Of a stretch of DNA of 64,000 nucleotides, positions 1 to 9,061 are shown piece by piece. The DNA is from Nocardioides sp. zg-1228. Its GTDB lineage: Bacteria; Actinomycetota; Actinomycetes; Propionibacteriales; Nocardioidaceae. The DNA lies in NCBI RefSeq assembly GCF_017086465.1, contig NZ_CP070961.1:1116001-1180000 (forward strand). Direction: 5' to 3'. Below the pieces are notes generated by a model. It saw only the letters and a program-made list of their open reading frames with translations, was not told the origin of the DNA and did not search any database. The position numbers were made by a program, and so were the translations under genes. Each line of letters opens with the position of its first letter. The stretch's first letter is position 1.

Positions 1-584
1 TGTCCGGCAAGCAGCTCGTCGTCGTCGCCAACCGCGACACCTTCGAGCTCGGCTCGCCCATCGACACCGGGGTGTCGTTCGCCGGCATGGACCGCATCCT
101 CAACGCCGGCGACGTCAACCGCGACGGCTTCGGCGACGTGCTCACCCGCGACGTCTCCGGCCGGCTGTGGCTCTTCGCCGGCAACGGCACCGGCGCCCTC
201 GCGCAGGGACAGGTCCTGGCCGAGGGCTGGGGCGGGATCGAGGGGCTCACCGCGGTCGGCGACGTGACCGGCGACGGTCTCCCCGACCTGGTGGGGACCC
301 CGGCCGGCGGTCCTCCGACGGTGTGGCCCGGCAACGGCTCCAGCTTCAACGCAGGCGTCCCGATCAAGGGGGGAGCGGTGCCGTCGCGGGCCGGGCTTCC
401 CTCCGACCTCTCCGGCTTCGACTGGGTGCTCGAGGTCCAGGCGATGACGCTCAAGGGCTCGGCCGACTACGTGGTGCGCGACCGCGCGAGCGGCGTGGCG
501 TACGTCTACAGCGGCCGCAAGAAGGGCGTGTCCGACCCGCGGGTGCTGGGCGAGGGACTGGGGGCCTTCGACCTGGCCGGGTGA
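1..584 (+). CDS. FG-GAP/VCBS repeat protein, C-terminal part (5' truncated)
   Basis: The reading frame is open from base 3, so the gene begins before the window; 193 residues are visible. They contain repeated calcium-binding-like signatures of FG-GAP/VCBS beta-propellers, for example GDVNRDGFGDVLTRD and GDVTGDGLPDLVGT. Such repeats usually form the C-terminal propeller of secreted or surface proteins, in actinobacteria often behind an amidase or peptidase domain. The catalytic part, if any, lies outside, so the function cannot be stated. The gene converges on the TIGR03089 gene with only 23 nt between them and no terminator hairpin. Confidence 0.75.
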   Translation, partial: SGKQLVVVANRDTFELGSPIDTGVSFAGMDRILNAGDVNRDGFGDVLTRDVSGRLWLFAGNGTGALAQGQVLAEGWGGIEGLTAVGDVTGDGLPDLVGTPAGGPPTVWPGNGSSFNAGVPIKGGAVPSRAGLPSDLSGFDWVLEVQAMTLKGSADYVVRDRASGVAYVYSGRKKGVSDPRVLGEGLGAFDLAG

Positions 585-607
585 GCAGGCACGGACGAGC
601 CGCGTCC

Positions 608-1348
608 TCAGACCCGCGCCGTCGCCCGTTCGGCGTCGTAGACGCCGTCGAGGCGAGCCGGGTCGGGGTTGCGGACGAGGACCAGCGAGCCGCCTCGTGC
701 GAGGGGCTCGGTGAAGGTGGCCATTCCTGGTGGGGAAGCCGGGTCGGCCACCGAGAGAAGACGGCCGCCGTCGGTGAGCACGCTCCCGGCGGCGGCCGTC
801 AGGTCGTCCGGGCGTTCCGCGCGCGGCCCGAACAGCTCACGCTGGGACAGGTCGTCGGTGGCCGGGTCGTCGCCGGTGGGCGGGTCCCACGCCGTGAAGC
901 CGTCGGGCTGCGACCAGATCTCCACCCCCACGTCGAGCACCCCGGCCGGCAGCGGCTCGGCGAAGCGGACGCCCAGCGGGCGCAGGCTGCAGGCGAGCAC
1001 CGGCACGGTCGCAGCCCGCGGCGCCCACCGATCCAGGCCGTCGGGGCCGCACACCACGGCGTCCGGCGCGTCGGACGTGGTGACCCGCAGCCCGAGCGTC
1101 CAGGCGGCGCCCAGGAAGACCGGCGAGAGCCAGTGCGGAGGCAGGTCGATGCGCAGCGACATGCCACGCTCCAGGTCGGCGACGTCGCTCAGCAGGCCGG
1201 ACGCCTTGGCCACCCAGTTGGCGTACGTCGTGACCGACAGCTCGACGCGCTCGTCGCTCGCGTGGTCGTAGAACGTCACCAGCGGGCGGCCGGGCTCGCG
1301 TCGCAGCTGCGCCGCGAGCACCTCGCTGAACGTGGCGGGAGGGACCAT
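608..1348 (-). CDS. TIGR03089 family protein
   Basis: A 246-residue protein beginning MVPPATFSEV and matching the actinobacterial TIGR03089 family. The family resembles the N-terminal part of AMP-binding (acyl-adenylate) enzymes but is far shorter and has no AMP-binding P-loop motif that I can see. Its function is unknown. The ATG at 1348 is the start that yields the family N terminus; the frame stays open further upstream only as antisense-like sequence. It lies 14 nt downstream of the DUF3105 gene on the same strand and is probably cotranscribed with it. Confidence 0.75.
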   Translation of the reverse strand: MVPPATFSEVLAAQLRREPGRPLVTFYDHASDERVELSVTTYANWVAKASGLLSDVADLERGMSLRIDLPPHWLSPVFLGAAWTLGLRVTTSDAPDAVVCGPDGLDRWAPRAATVPVLACSLRPLGVRFAEPLPAGVLDVGVEIWSQPDGFTAWDPPTGDDPATDDLSQRELFGPRAERPDDLTAAAGSVLTDGGRLLSVADPASPPGMATFTEPLARGGSLVLVRNPDPARLDGVYDAERATARV

Positions 1349-1362
1349 CGGCGCCGGACGCC

Positions 1363-2100
1363 TCAGACGGCGTTGGGCTCCGGGGAGTCCATGTAGGGGT
1401 AGTCCTGCATGAACGTCTCCAGCGCAGGCCCGCTGACCTCGGAGCAGTACTGCCACACGCCGACCTGCTTGGTGGGGTCGGTCTCGCCGACGCCGCCGAG
1501 CGACCAGTGGGTGAGGGCGACGTGCTGTCCCTTGGGGAAGGCCTTGCCGTCCTCGGAGGTCCACGGCACGGCCTTGAACTTGTCGCGCAGGTTGTCGGTG
1601 CCCTGGAGCTTCGAGGCGATGCCGCGCAGGTGGTCCATCTGCTCGGAGTCGTCGGCGATCGTCTCGTCGTACCAGAGGATCGTGTAGCCGTGCTCGAGGT
1701 TGTGCACCAGCTCGCCGAGCTCCGGGCGGTCGGACTTCGTGTAGAGCTTGCGGTCCATGCTGTCCCACACGTTCCAGTGCTGGCCGAAGGCCGGCGGCGC
1801 GTCGGGATAGGTCATCGGCGTGCCGATCTCGACGTGGTCCTGGTTGCCCTCGGCCGACTTGGTCGTGACGTCCTGGCACACCGACGCCTTCGCGCCGATC
1901 TCGCCGAGCGAGGCGGAGGCGTAGGCACGCAGGTCCCACCAGTCCTTGACGGGCTTGAACGCCGCGGCGCCCACGATCACGACGGCGACGAGGACGCACA
2001 CGCCCACGATGGCCAGGCCGCGGCGGTTCTCGCGCTTGGACTGCTGTGATCGGATGGAGTCGATGACCGCCTGACGGTCGGTCTTTGCCTGCTTGGCCAC
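1363..2100 (-). CDS. DUF3105 domain membrane-anchored protein
   Basis: 245 residues with a GTG start. A basic N terminus of about 25 residues is followed by one transmembrane segment (about 28-48, rich in V and A). The extracytoplasmic part carries DUF3105 hallmarks: APPAFGQHW, LVHNLEHGYTILWY and a final WQYCSEVSG. The LEHG region resembles a conserved His/Glu site of unknown role. It may be transcribed with the downstream TIGR03089 gene. It sits next to the F420 genes, 72 nt beyond cofE on the same strand, but no functional link to F420 is shown. Confidence 0.8.
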   Translation of the reverse strand: MAKQAKTDRQAVIDSIRSQQSKRENRRGLAIVGVCVLVAVVIVGAAAFKPVKDWWDLRAYASASLGEIGAKASVCQDVTTKSAEGNQDHVEIGTPMTYPDAPPAFGQHWNVWDSMDRKLYTKSDRPELGELVHNLEHGYTILWYDETIADDSEQMDHLRGIASKLQGTDNLRDKFKAVPWTSEDGKAFPKGQHVALTHWSLGGVGETDPTKQVGVWQYCSEVSGPALETFMQDYPYMDSPEPNAV

Positions 2101-2172
2101 GGTGCTCGGTGTCTCTCGGTCGACTGCTGGGGGTGGTGCTCGCCGCGCTGGTTGCGCCTGCGCGGGCAGAGT

Positions 2173-3189
2173 CTACGTAGTCGCGGGTGACAGGTGGCAC
2201 ACGACGCGACTTCCGGTGGTCTCCCAGCCGGCGATCCGCCAGCCGTGGGCGAAGCACACAGCGGCGACCGCGCCTCGGTCCGAGCCCGCGGGCAGGTGCA
2301 GCTCGACGCGACCGGGGTCGTCGTCGACGCGCAGCATCAGGGCCGACGACAGCGCTCGACCGGCACCGACGACGCGGCTCAGCGCCTCGTGCACCTCCTC
2401 CGGCGGCGCGGGCGCCCCGAACGGCGCGCGGTCGGACTCGTCGCCGGCCAGCGCGCGTACGACGGCCTCCCGGGCGCCCCAGCCGAAGAGGTCGCCCCCG
2501 TCGGGGCGCACGAGTGACACGGCGCCGGGGCCGTCCTCGCCGGGCGGCAGGACGAGGTCGGCACGGCCCCGTACGACCGCGACCGGGCGGCCGGCCAGCT
2601 TGCCCTGCGCGAGCTCGGCGGCCCCGGCGATCTCGTCGGCCACCGCGGGCAGCGTCACCGCGAGGGGGTTGCCGTGGGGGTCGGTGCGGCCGGCGAAGTC
2701 CTCGGCGACCAGGAGGCCGGCGGCACCGATCGCGATGTCGGTCTGCCCCTCGCGCCACGCCCGACCGGACGTGTCGGTGACGACGACCGCCACGTTGGTC
2801 CCGGTGCGCCGGAGCAGCTCCCGGCGCAACGACCGCGCGGAGGCGTCGGGGTCGAGGGGGAGGAGCACGACCGAGCCGGCCGTGACGTTGGAGGCGTCGA
2901 CCCCGGCCGCGGCCATGGTGAGGCCGAGGCGGTTGCGCACGATCCGCACCGGACCCCGGCGCGCGACGACGCGCACGGTCTCCTCCTCGACGGCGGCGTC
3001 CCGCTCGCCCACCCGGGTGCGGCCCTCGGCCTTGCTCACCACCTTGCTCGTCACGCACACGACGTCCCCGTCGCCCAGGGCGGCGTCCGGTCCGGCCCGG
3101 TCGAGCGCGTCCAGCACCAGCGCCGCGAGGTCGTCGCCCGCCGAGACCTCGGGGATCCCGTCGGGGGCCCACACCTCCAGGTGGTTCAC
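2173..3189 (-). CDS. cofE: Coenzyme F420-0:L-glutamate ligase (CofE/FbiB-type)
   Basis: Adds L-glutamates to F420-0 with GTP to give polyglutamyl F420. The 338-residue product shows CofE signatures: VVCVTSKVVSKAEGR near residue 40, RNRLGLTMAAAGVDASN and VVVTDTSGRAWREGQTDIAIG. The GTG start at 3189 overlaps the cofD stop by 4 nt (GTGA), indicating translational coupling. Mycobacterial FbiB is about 450 residues and has a C-terminal nitroreductase domain. Here the last roughly 90 residues are a different, shorter segment without an obvious FMN-binding fold. The reductase step must therefore be supplied by another gene if F420 is made (inference). Confidence 0.88.
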   Translation of the reverse strand: MNHLEVWAPDGIPEVSAGDDLAALVLDALDRAGPDAALGDGDVVCVTSKVVSKAEGRTRVGERDAAVEEETVRVVARRGPVRIVRNRLGLTMAAAGVDASNVTAGSVVLLPLDPDASARSLRRELLRRTGTNVAVVVTDTSGRAWREGQTDIAIGAAGLLVAEDFAGRTDPHGNPLAVTLPAVADEIAGAAELAQGKLAGRPVAVVRGRADLVLPPGEDGPGAVSLVRPDGGDLFGWGAREAVVRALAGDESDRAPFGAPAPPEEVHEALSRVVGAGRALSSALMLRVDDDPGRVELHLPAGSDRGAVAAVCFAHGWRIAGWETTGSRVVCHLSPATT

Positions 3190-4238
3190 CGCGATCCCGC
3201 CGCGTCGGCGGTGACGAGCGAGACGGCAGCGGCGGCCATCGCCGCGGTGGCGTCGTGGTCGGTCATCATGAGGGGGACGGCCGCCGCGGCGATCCCGGCC
3301 CGCTCGAGGCCGGCCACCTGGTCGGCGTCGCGCTCGTCGACGAGCCACCCGTCGAGCACCCCGCCGTCGCGGCGCGCGCCGTAGTGGGCGCCGACGGCAC
3401 CCGCGCTCACCTCGACACCGATGCCGGCGAGCATCTGCGCCGCCATGCCGCGCACCGGCGCGGAGCCGACGATGGGGGAGATCCCGACCACCGGGGCGGG
3501 CGTGGCGCGCACCGCGTCGCGGATGCCCGGGACCCCGAGGATCGTGCCGACCGAGACGACCGGGTTGGAGGGCGGGAGCACGACGAGGTCGGCCCCGGCG
3601 ATCGCGTCGAGGACACCGGGTGCGGGCGTGGCGGCGTCCTGCCCGACCACCACGACCGCCTCGGCGGGCACGGCGGCGTGCAGCCGCACCCAGTACTCCT
3701 GGAAGTGCACGACCCGCCGCCCGCTCGGGCTCTCGGGGTCGGCCACGGCCACGTGCGTCTCCACGCGGTCGTCCGACATCGGGAGCAGCCGCACGCGGTC
3801 ACCGTGGAGCGGCGTGATCCAGCGGCGGCACAGCGCCTCGGTGACCTGCGAGAGCGTGTACCCGGCCTCGAGCATCTGCGTGCGGACCAGGTGGGTCGCG
3901 ATGTCGCGGTCGCCCAGGCCGAACCACGTCGGCTCGACGCCGTAGGCCTCCAGCTCGGTCCTGGCGCTCCAGGTCTCGTCGCGGCGACCCCATCCGCGCT
4001 CGACGTCGATGCCCTCGCCGAGGGTGTACATCACGGTGTCGAGGTCGGGGCAGACCTTGAGCCCGTGGATCCACCAGTCGTCGGCGGTGTTGGTCACGAC
4101 CGTGACCTCGGTGTCGCCGGAGCCGCCCGGGACGGTGCCCGTGCGGAGGCCGTGGAGGAGTCCTTGGAGGAAGCGGGCCCCGCCGACACCGCCGGACAGG
4201 ACGGTGATACGACGGAGCGTGGCTGCGGATGATGACAT
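3186..4238 (-). CDS. cofD: 2-phospho-L-lactate/PEP transferase for F420 (CofD/FbiA)
   Basis: Transfers the phospholactyl or phosphoenolpyruvyl moiety from the guanylylated donor to Fo, giving (dehydro)F420-0. The 350-residue protein has the CofD N terminus ITVLSGGVGGARFLQGL, then VTNTADDWWIHGLKVCPDLDTVMYTL and the later LPPSNPVVSVGTILGVPGI, all conserved in the family; the length is typical. The ATG at 4238 is preceded by an AGCCTG box on this strand (rc CAGGCT) at 4247-4252, which would make the mRNA nearly leaderless. It heads the cofD-cofE pair and is divergent from whiB, as in mycobacteria (Rv3261/Rv3262 beside whiB2). Confidence 0.92.
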   Translation of the reverse strand: MSSSAATLRRITVLSGGVGGARFLQGLLHGLRTGTVPGGSGDTEVTVVTNTADDWWIHGLKVCPDLDTVMYTLGEGIDVERGWGRRDETWSARTELEAYGVEPTWFGLGDRDIATHLVRTQMLEAGYTLSQVTEALCRRWITPLHGDRVRLLPMSDDRVETHVAVADPESPSGRRVVHFQEYWVRLHAAVPAEAVVVVGQDAATPAPGVLDAIAGADLVVLPPSNPVVSVGTILGVPGIRDAVRATPAPVVGISPIVGSAPVRGMAAQMLAGIGVEVSAGAVGAHYGARRDGGVLDGWLVDERDADQVAGLERAGIAAAAVPLMMTDHDATAAMAAAAVSLVTADAAGSR

Positions 4239-4282
4239 AGGAGCAGCCTGCCGGAAGCGGAACGGCCATATCAGATCCGGGC

Positions 4283-4312
4283 TTGACTACGTGGGTACGA
4301 CAGGCATGTAAT
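4283..4312 (+). promoter_or_regulatory. Candidate sigma-70-type promoter for whiB
   Basis: TTGACT at 4283-4288 and TGTAAT at 4307-4312 are separated by 18 nt, a good match to the housekeeping consensus in this GC-rich genome. It would start transcription near 4319, giving a leader of about 60 nt before the chosen ATG at 4380. It lies in the divergent cofD-whiB interval. Sequence-based prediction only. Confidence 0.45.
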
Positions 4313-4379
4313 TCCAGTAGTGTCGTTCAGTGAACCGGTGTCGGTCAGTTCTGAAAACAGGGTCGAAAGGGCGTCAGCC

Positions 4380-4637
4380 ATGAGAGCAGAACTGTTTCTC
4401 CTCGAGCCCGAGGGCGAGGAGTTCGGGTGGCAGGACCGCGCGCTCTGCGCGCAGACGGATCCCGAGGCGTTCTTCCCCGAGAAGGGCGGCTCCACGCGGG
4501 AGGCCAAGAAGGTCTGCCTGACGTGCGAGGTCCGCGACGACTGCCTCGAGTACGCATTGATGAACGACGAGCGCTTCGGCATCTGGGGCGGCCTCTCCGA
4601 GCGGGAGCGCCGCAAGCTCAAGAAGCGCGCGGTCTGA
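4380..4637 (+). CDS. whiB: WhiB-family iron-sulfur transcription factor (WhiB/WhiB2 type)
   Basis: An 85-residue WhiB protein with the four cluster-binding cysteines at 23, 46, 49 and 55 (C-x22-C-x2-C-x5-C), the FGIWGG turn and a basic C-terminal LSERERRKLKKRAV tail for DNA contact. PEAFFPEKGGSTREAKKVC closely follows the WhiB/WhmD subgroup, which controls septation and sporulation-type division with WhiA or the primary sigma factor. I prefer the ATG at 4380 because GAAAGG lies 9-10 nt upstream and it matches family length. An in-frame GTG at 4320 would add 20 atypical residues. Confidence 0.93.
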   Translation: MRAELFLLEPEGEEFGWQDRALCAQTDPEAFFPEKGGSTREAKKVCLTCEVRDDCLEYALMNDERFGIWGGLSERERRKLKKRAV

Positions 4638-4748
4638 GGGCCGCGGCCGGACCCCCCGCCGGCCCGTCCCCAGCACCACCACCGGCCCCACCACCCGCAC
4701 CGCCCCGACGGTTTCATGGAGCGCCGAGCCCCTCGCTAGGGTGCTGCG

Positions 4749-7649
4749 GTGACCGTCACTGCGCTTCTCGTCAGTCATGACGGGGCGCGTTGGCTCCCAG
4801 CAGTCCTCTCCGGCCTGACCGGGCAGACCCACCCGGTCGACCGCGTCGTGGCCGTCGACACCACCAGCCGCGACGAGAGCGCCGACCTCGTCCGCGCCGC
4901 CCTCGGCGAGCGGGTCGTCCTCGACGTGGTGCCCGGCTCGACGAGCTATCCCGCCGCCGTGCGACACGGCCTCGAGCTGGCGCCCGCGGCCGACGACGAC
5001 GAGTGGGTCTGGCTGCTCCACGACGACGCCAACCCCGCCCCGACGGCCCTCGCCGAGCTGCTCGCTGCCGCCGCGGAGCACCCCGACGTGGCGATCCTCG
5101 GGCCCAAGCTGCGCGAGTGGCCCTCGCTGCGCCGGCTCCTGGAGGTCGGCCTCACCATCACCGGCACCGGCCGGCGCGAGACGGGCCTCGAGCGCGGCGA
5201 GTACGACCAGGGCCAGCACGACGCGGTGCGCGAGGTGCTCGCGGTCAACACCGCCGGCATGCTGGTGCGTCGCCGCGTGCTCGAGTCGCTCGGCGGGCTC
5301 GACGAGGAGCTGCCGATCTTCGGCAACGACATCGACTTCGGCTGGCGGGCCGCGCTCGCGGGCCACCACGCCCTCGTGGTGCCGCAGGCGGTCGTGTTCC
5401 ACGCCGAGGCCGCCCACCGCGGCATCCGGCGCACGCCGCTCACCGGGCGCCACACCCACTACCAGGAGCGTCGCGCCGCCCTCTTCACGTCGCTGGCCAA
5501 CGTGTCCACGCGCGGCTTCGCCTGGCAGTACGTCCGGCTCTTCCTCGGCTCGCTGCTGCGGGTGCTGGGGTTCCTCGCCGTGCGCTCGGTGGGGGAGGCC
5601 CTCGACGAGCTGGCGGCGACGCTGTCCGTGCACGGGCGTCTCGGGCAGCTCCTCGCCGCCCGGCGCGAGCGGGCCCGGGCACGGCAGGGCGAGGCCGCCG
5701 ACGTACGCCGCCTGCTGGCGCCGTGGTGGCTGCCCTACCGGCACGGCCTCGACTTCGTCACCGACCTCGCCTCCGCGGCCACGAGCCAGGCCGTCGACGT
5801 CGCCGAGCGGCGCCGGCTCGCCAAGGCGACCGAGTCGTCCCCGGCCGCGGGCTCGCGCATCGAGCGTCGCGGCCCGGTCGAGGACGACGAGGACGCCTTC
5901 CTCACCGACACGGGCATCGTGGCGCGGTTCTTCACCAACCCCGTCGCGGTCGTGCTGGCCCTCTTCGCGGTCCTCGCGCTGGTCGCCGGGCGCGAGGCGT
6001 TCGGGTCGATCACCGGGGGCGCGCTCTCGCCGGTGCCCGAGGCCGCCGCCGACTGGTGGCGGCTGCACGTGTCGAGCTGGCACCCGCTCGGCACCGGCAC
6101 CGACGTGCCCGCGCCGGCCTACGTGCTGCCGTTCGCGCTGGGCGCCACCGTCCTCCTGGGCAGCACCAGCGCCGTGGTGTCCGCGCTCATGCTGCTGGCG
6201 GTGCCGTTCGCGGCCTGGGGCGCGTGGCGCCTGCTCAAGGTCGTCGGCCGGCTCGTCGACCCGCTGGGCCTGCCGCGCTGGCTCGTGGTGTGGGGCGCGC
6301 TGACCTACGCGCTCGTCCCGGTCACGTCGGGGGCGTGGGCCGAGGGCCGGTTCGGCATCGTCGCGGTCGCCGCGCTGCTGCCGTGGACCGCCCACGCCGC
6401 CCTCGGCTTCGTCGACCCCGACCGCGACCGGCGCTGGCGAGCCGCGTGGCGCACGGCGCTGCTGCTGGCCCTCGGCGCGGCGTTCGTCCCGGGCCTCTGG
6501 CTCTTCGCCCTGCTCGCCACCGCCGTCGTCCTGGGCGCGGCGGCCGTCATCGCCCCGCGGCTGCTGCGCGAGCGCGACAGCTGGGGCCCGCCGGTGGTCG
6601 CCGTGGCCGCGACCCCGGTGCTGCTCGCCCCCTGGCTGGTGCCGCTGCTGACGACGGGCTCGGCGTCCGGGCTGCTGCTCGAGGCCGGTCGACTCACGGT
6701 CGATCAGGTCACCTTCGGCGGCCTCGTCACCGGCCGGCTCAACGACCTCGGCGCCCCTTGGTGGCTCGGCGTGGTGCTCGCCCTGCTGGCGGTCGTCGCC
6801 CTGGTCCCGCGGCGGACGCGGGTGGCGGTGCTCCTGTGCTGGCTGGTGGCGCTCGCCGCGGCGGTCGTCTCCGGCCTGCTGTCGCACGTGACCCTCGACC
6901 TGCCCGCGGTCACCACGCGGCCCACCCTGGGCCTGTTCGTGGTGATCCTGCAGGGCACGGCGGTCGTGGCGGTCGTGCTCGGCGCCGACGCCTACCTGCG
7001 CCGGCTCACCGACCACCACCCGTGGTGGCAGCGCGGTGTGGCGACGGCGCTGGCCATCGCCGCCGCGGTCGTGCCGCTCGGCGGGCTGGGCTGGTGGCTG
7101 ACCACGTCGGCCGACGAGGAGGTGCTCTCGCACGACAGCGAGCAGACCGTGCCGGTCTACATGGAGCAGAGCTCGCTGCTCGGCGACGAGCACGGCGTGC
7201 TGGTCATCGACGGCTCGGTCGAGGACGGGGTCGCCTACCGCATCCGGCGCGACGACGGCACCACCGTCGGCGAGGACGAGATCCTCACCCTGGCCGACGA
7301 GGACCCCGGCCTGACCAGCGACGTGCAGGCGCTGGTCTCCGCGCCGACGCCCGCCGTCGTGGCCGACCTCGGTGCCCGCGGCATCGAGTACGTCGTGCTG
7401 AGCTCGCCCGCCGACGGCCGGATCTCCTCGCTCCTCGACGCCACCGCCGGCCTCGAGCAGGCCAGCGCCGAGGACCGCGCCACCCGCGCCTGGCGCGTGG
7501 ACCGGCCCCTCGACCCCGACTCGGTGGACGGGCCGAGCCCGTGGTGGCGCACCGTGCTGCTGGTGGTGCAGGGCGCCGCCATCGTGCTCGCGCTCGTGCT
7601 CGCCGCCCCGACCGTCCGGACGCGACGGCAGGGGGACCGCGATGCCTGA
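4749..7649 (+). CDS. Large membrane-bound family 2 glycosyltransferase
   Basis: 966 residues. The N-terminal 230 residues are a GT-A glycosyltransferase family 2 domain: TVTALLVSHDGARWLP start, HDDA metal-binding motif at 91-94 and an FGNDIDFGWR motif near 191-200. About ten hydrophobic segments between residues 395 and 780 follow, then an extracytoplasmic domain and a last transmembrane helix near the C terminus. It probably moves sugars onto a cell-envelope glycan; donor and acceptor are unknown. The start is a GTG with TAGGGT at 4737-4742, six nt upstream, so the mRNA is probably leaderless. It overlaps the next gene by 8 nt, and the whiB-GT-DUF5719 order is conserved in other actinobacteria. 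Confidence 0.85.
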   Translation: MTVTALLVSHDGARWLPAVLSGLTGQTHPVDRVVAVDTTSRDESADLVRAALGERVVLDVVPGSTSYPAAVRHGLELAPAADDDEWVWLLHDDANPAPTALAELLAAAAEHPDVAILGPKLREWPSLRRLLEVGLTITGTGRRETGLERGEYDQGQHDAVREVLAVNTAGMLVRRRVLESLGGLDEELPIFGNDIDFGWRAALAGHHALVVPQAVVFHAEAAHRGIRRTPLTGRHTHYQERRAALFTSLANVSTRGFAWQYVRLFLGSLLRVLGFLAVRSVGEALDELAATLSVHGRLGQLLAARRERARARQGEAADVRRLLAPWWLPYRHGLDFVTDLASAATSQAVDVAERRRLAKATESSPAAGSRIERRGPVEDDEDAFLTDTGIVARFFTNPVAVVLALFAVLALVAGREAFGSITGGALSPVPEAAADWWRLHVSSWHPLGTGTDVPAPAYVLPFALGATVLLGSTSAVVSALMLLAVPFAAWGAWRLLKVVGRLVDPLGLPRWLVVWGALTYALVPVTSGAWAEGRFGIVAVAALLPWTAHAALGFVDPDRDRRWRAAWRTALLLALGAAFVPGLWLFALLATAVVLGAAAVIAPRLLRERDSWGPPVVAVAATPVLLAPWLVPLLTTGSASGLLLEAGRLTVDQVTFGGLVTGRLNDLGAPWWLGVVLALLAVVALVPRRTRVAVLLCWLVALAAAVVSGLLSHVTLDLPAVTTRPTLGLFVVILQGTAVVAVVLGADAYLRRLTDHHPWWQRGVATALAIAAAVVPLGGLGWWLTTSADEEVLSHDSEQTVPVYMEQSSLLGDEHGVLVIDGSVEDGVAYRIRRDDGTTVGEDEILTLADEDPGLTSDVQALVSAPTPAVVADLGARGIEYVVLSSPADGRISSLLDATAGLEQASAEDRATRAWRVDRPLDPDSVDGPSPWWRTVLLVVQGAAIVLALVLAAPTVRTRRQGDRDA

Positions 7650-9039
7650 GCCCACCGCACCCACCCCCGGCGGGGGCCGCCGCAGGGCGGCCGAGACCAC
7701 GAGCCGCCGGCCCTCGCCACTGACGATCCTGGCCGTGGCGATCCCGCTGCTGACCGTCGCCGCGCTCGCCCTGGTGCGGCCGGCCGCCGAGCCGCAGGCG
7801 TCCCACGCACCGACCGACGCGCCGCTCGACCGGGTCACGACGGTCTGTCCCGCCCGGCTGCCCGGCGCCGACGAGGTGCGCTTCGGCAGCACCGGGCTGG
7901 CCTCGGGCGACCTGGCGCTGCGAGTCGGTCGCCGCGAGGTGACCCAGCCCGTGACCGACGGGGTCGCGGCCCGCGAGGAGCGGCGCTACGTCGTCGTCAA
8001 CGGCACCGGCGAGCTGGCCGAGGGCCTCGTCGCGTCCCGCTCCGGGGGCGGCTCGGCCACCGACTGCGACCAGCCGGCACCCGAGCGGTGGTTCACCGGC
8101 GTCGGCGCATCGGCGGAGCACACCTCGACGCTCACCCTGATCAACCCCGACCGCGGCCCGGCCGTCGCCGACGTCACCGTCTGGGACGGCAGCGGGCAGG
8201 TGGACGTCCCGGCGCTGCGGGGCGTGCGCGTCCCCGGCGGCCGGTCCACCTCCTTCGACCTCGCGAAGGTCGTGCCCAACCGCGACGCCCTCGCCCTGCG
8301 GGTGGTCGTCACCCGCGGCCGGCTCGCGTCGAGCGTCGTCGACGTCGTCGACCCGGTGGGTCGCGCCCGCCCGCTGCGCGAGTGGCTGCCGTCGCAGGCC
8401 GAGCCCGCCGCGACGTCCTACGTCGCGGGGGTGGGCACGTCGCGCGCCGACCGCCTCCTGACCCTGGCTAACCCCGGCGACAGCGAGGTCCGGGTCGCCC
8501 TGGAGCTGGTCAGCGAGGAGAGCGAGTTCGCGCCCGAGGGCGTGGACGAGGTGACCCTCGCGCCCGCGACGGTCACCGAGGTCGACCTCACCGGCGTCCT
8601 GCGTGGGCGCCTGCTGCAGGGCGTGCAGGCGCTTCGGCTGGAGGCGACCGGTCCGGTCACCGCCTCGCTGCGCACCCGCACGGCGGGCGACCTCGCGCTC
8701 GCCGCTGCCGGCTCCGCGATCGACGGCGACGCGGCCGTCGCGCTCCCCGCCGGGGCCAAGCGCTTCGTCGTCACGGGCGCGACCGCGCCCGGCCTGGTCA
8801 CGCTGCGGGCATGGGACGAGGACGGGACCGCCGTGGTCCGCGAGCGCCGCGTCGAGCTCGACCCGGCGACCGCGGCGCGGATCAAGGTGCCCGACGACGC
8901 GGCGCTGGCCCTGCTGAGCGTCGAGCGCACCAGCGCGGTGGTGTCGGTCGAGGTGGACGACCGCGGCCTGTCGGTGCTGCCCCTGCCGCAGCTCGACACC
9001 ACCAGCCAGGTGCCCGACGTGCGTCCGGCCCAGCGCTAG
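7642..9039 (+). CDS. DUF5719 family exported protein
   Basis: 465 residues whose ATG lies inside the end of the glycosyltransferase gene (8-nt overlap), so the two are almost certainly cotranscribed and coupled. A single transmembrane signal-anchor (about 27-45) follows a basic N terminus. The rest is a beta-rich extracytoplasmic region with repeated patterns such as LTLINPDRGPAVADVTVWDG and LLTLANPGDSEVRVALELV. This matches DUF5719, always found behind the large glycosyltransferase near whiB. The role is unknown; a partner in envelope glycan assembly is an inference from context. Confidence 0.8.
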   Translation: MPEPTAPTPGGGRRRAAETTSRRPSPLTILAVAIPLLTVAALALVRPAAEPQASHAPTDAPLDRVTTVCPARLPGADEVRFGSTGLASGDLALRVGRREVTQPVTDGVAAREERRYVVVNGTGELAEGLVASRSGGGSATDCDQPAPERWFTGVGASAEHTSTLTLINPDRGPAVADVTVWDGSGQVDVPALRGVRVPGGRSTSFDLAKVVPNRDALALRVVVTRGRLASSVVDVVDPVGRARPLREWLPSQAEPAATSYVAGVGTSRADRLLTLANPGDSEVRVALELVSEESEFAPEGVDEVTLAPATVTEVDLTGVLRGRLLQGVQALRLEATGPVTASLRTRTAGDLALAAAGSAIDGDAAVALPAGAKRFVVTGATAPGLVTLRAWDEDGTAVVRERRVELDPATAARIKVPDDAALALLSVERTSAVVSVEVDDRGLSVLPLPQLDTTSQVPDVRPAQR

Positions 9040-9061
9040 CCGGGACTCCTGCCCACGAGCC

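Noticed and set aside
4320..4379. Upstream GTG start extending WhiB by 20 residues
   Set aside because: Extra residues do not match the family; ATG 4380 has a ribosome binding site and gives the usual length.
4374..7892. Very long open frame on the minus strand opposite the glycosyltransferase gene
   Set aside because: Antisense to a gene with clear family motifs; its product is Arg/Gly/His/Asp low-complexity, the usual shadow of GC-rich coding DNA.
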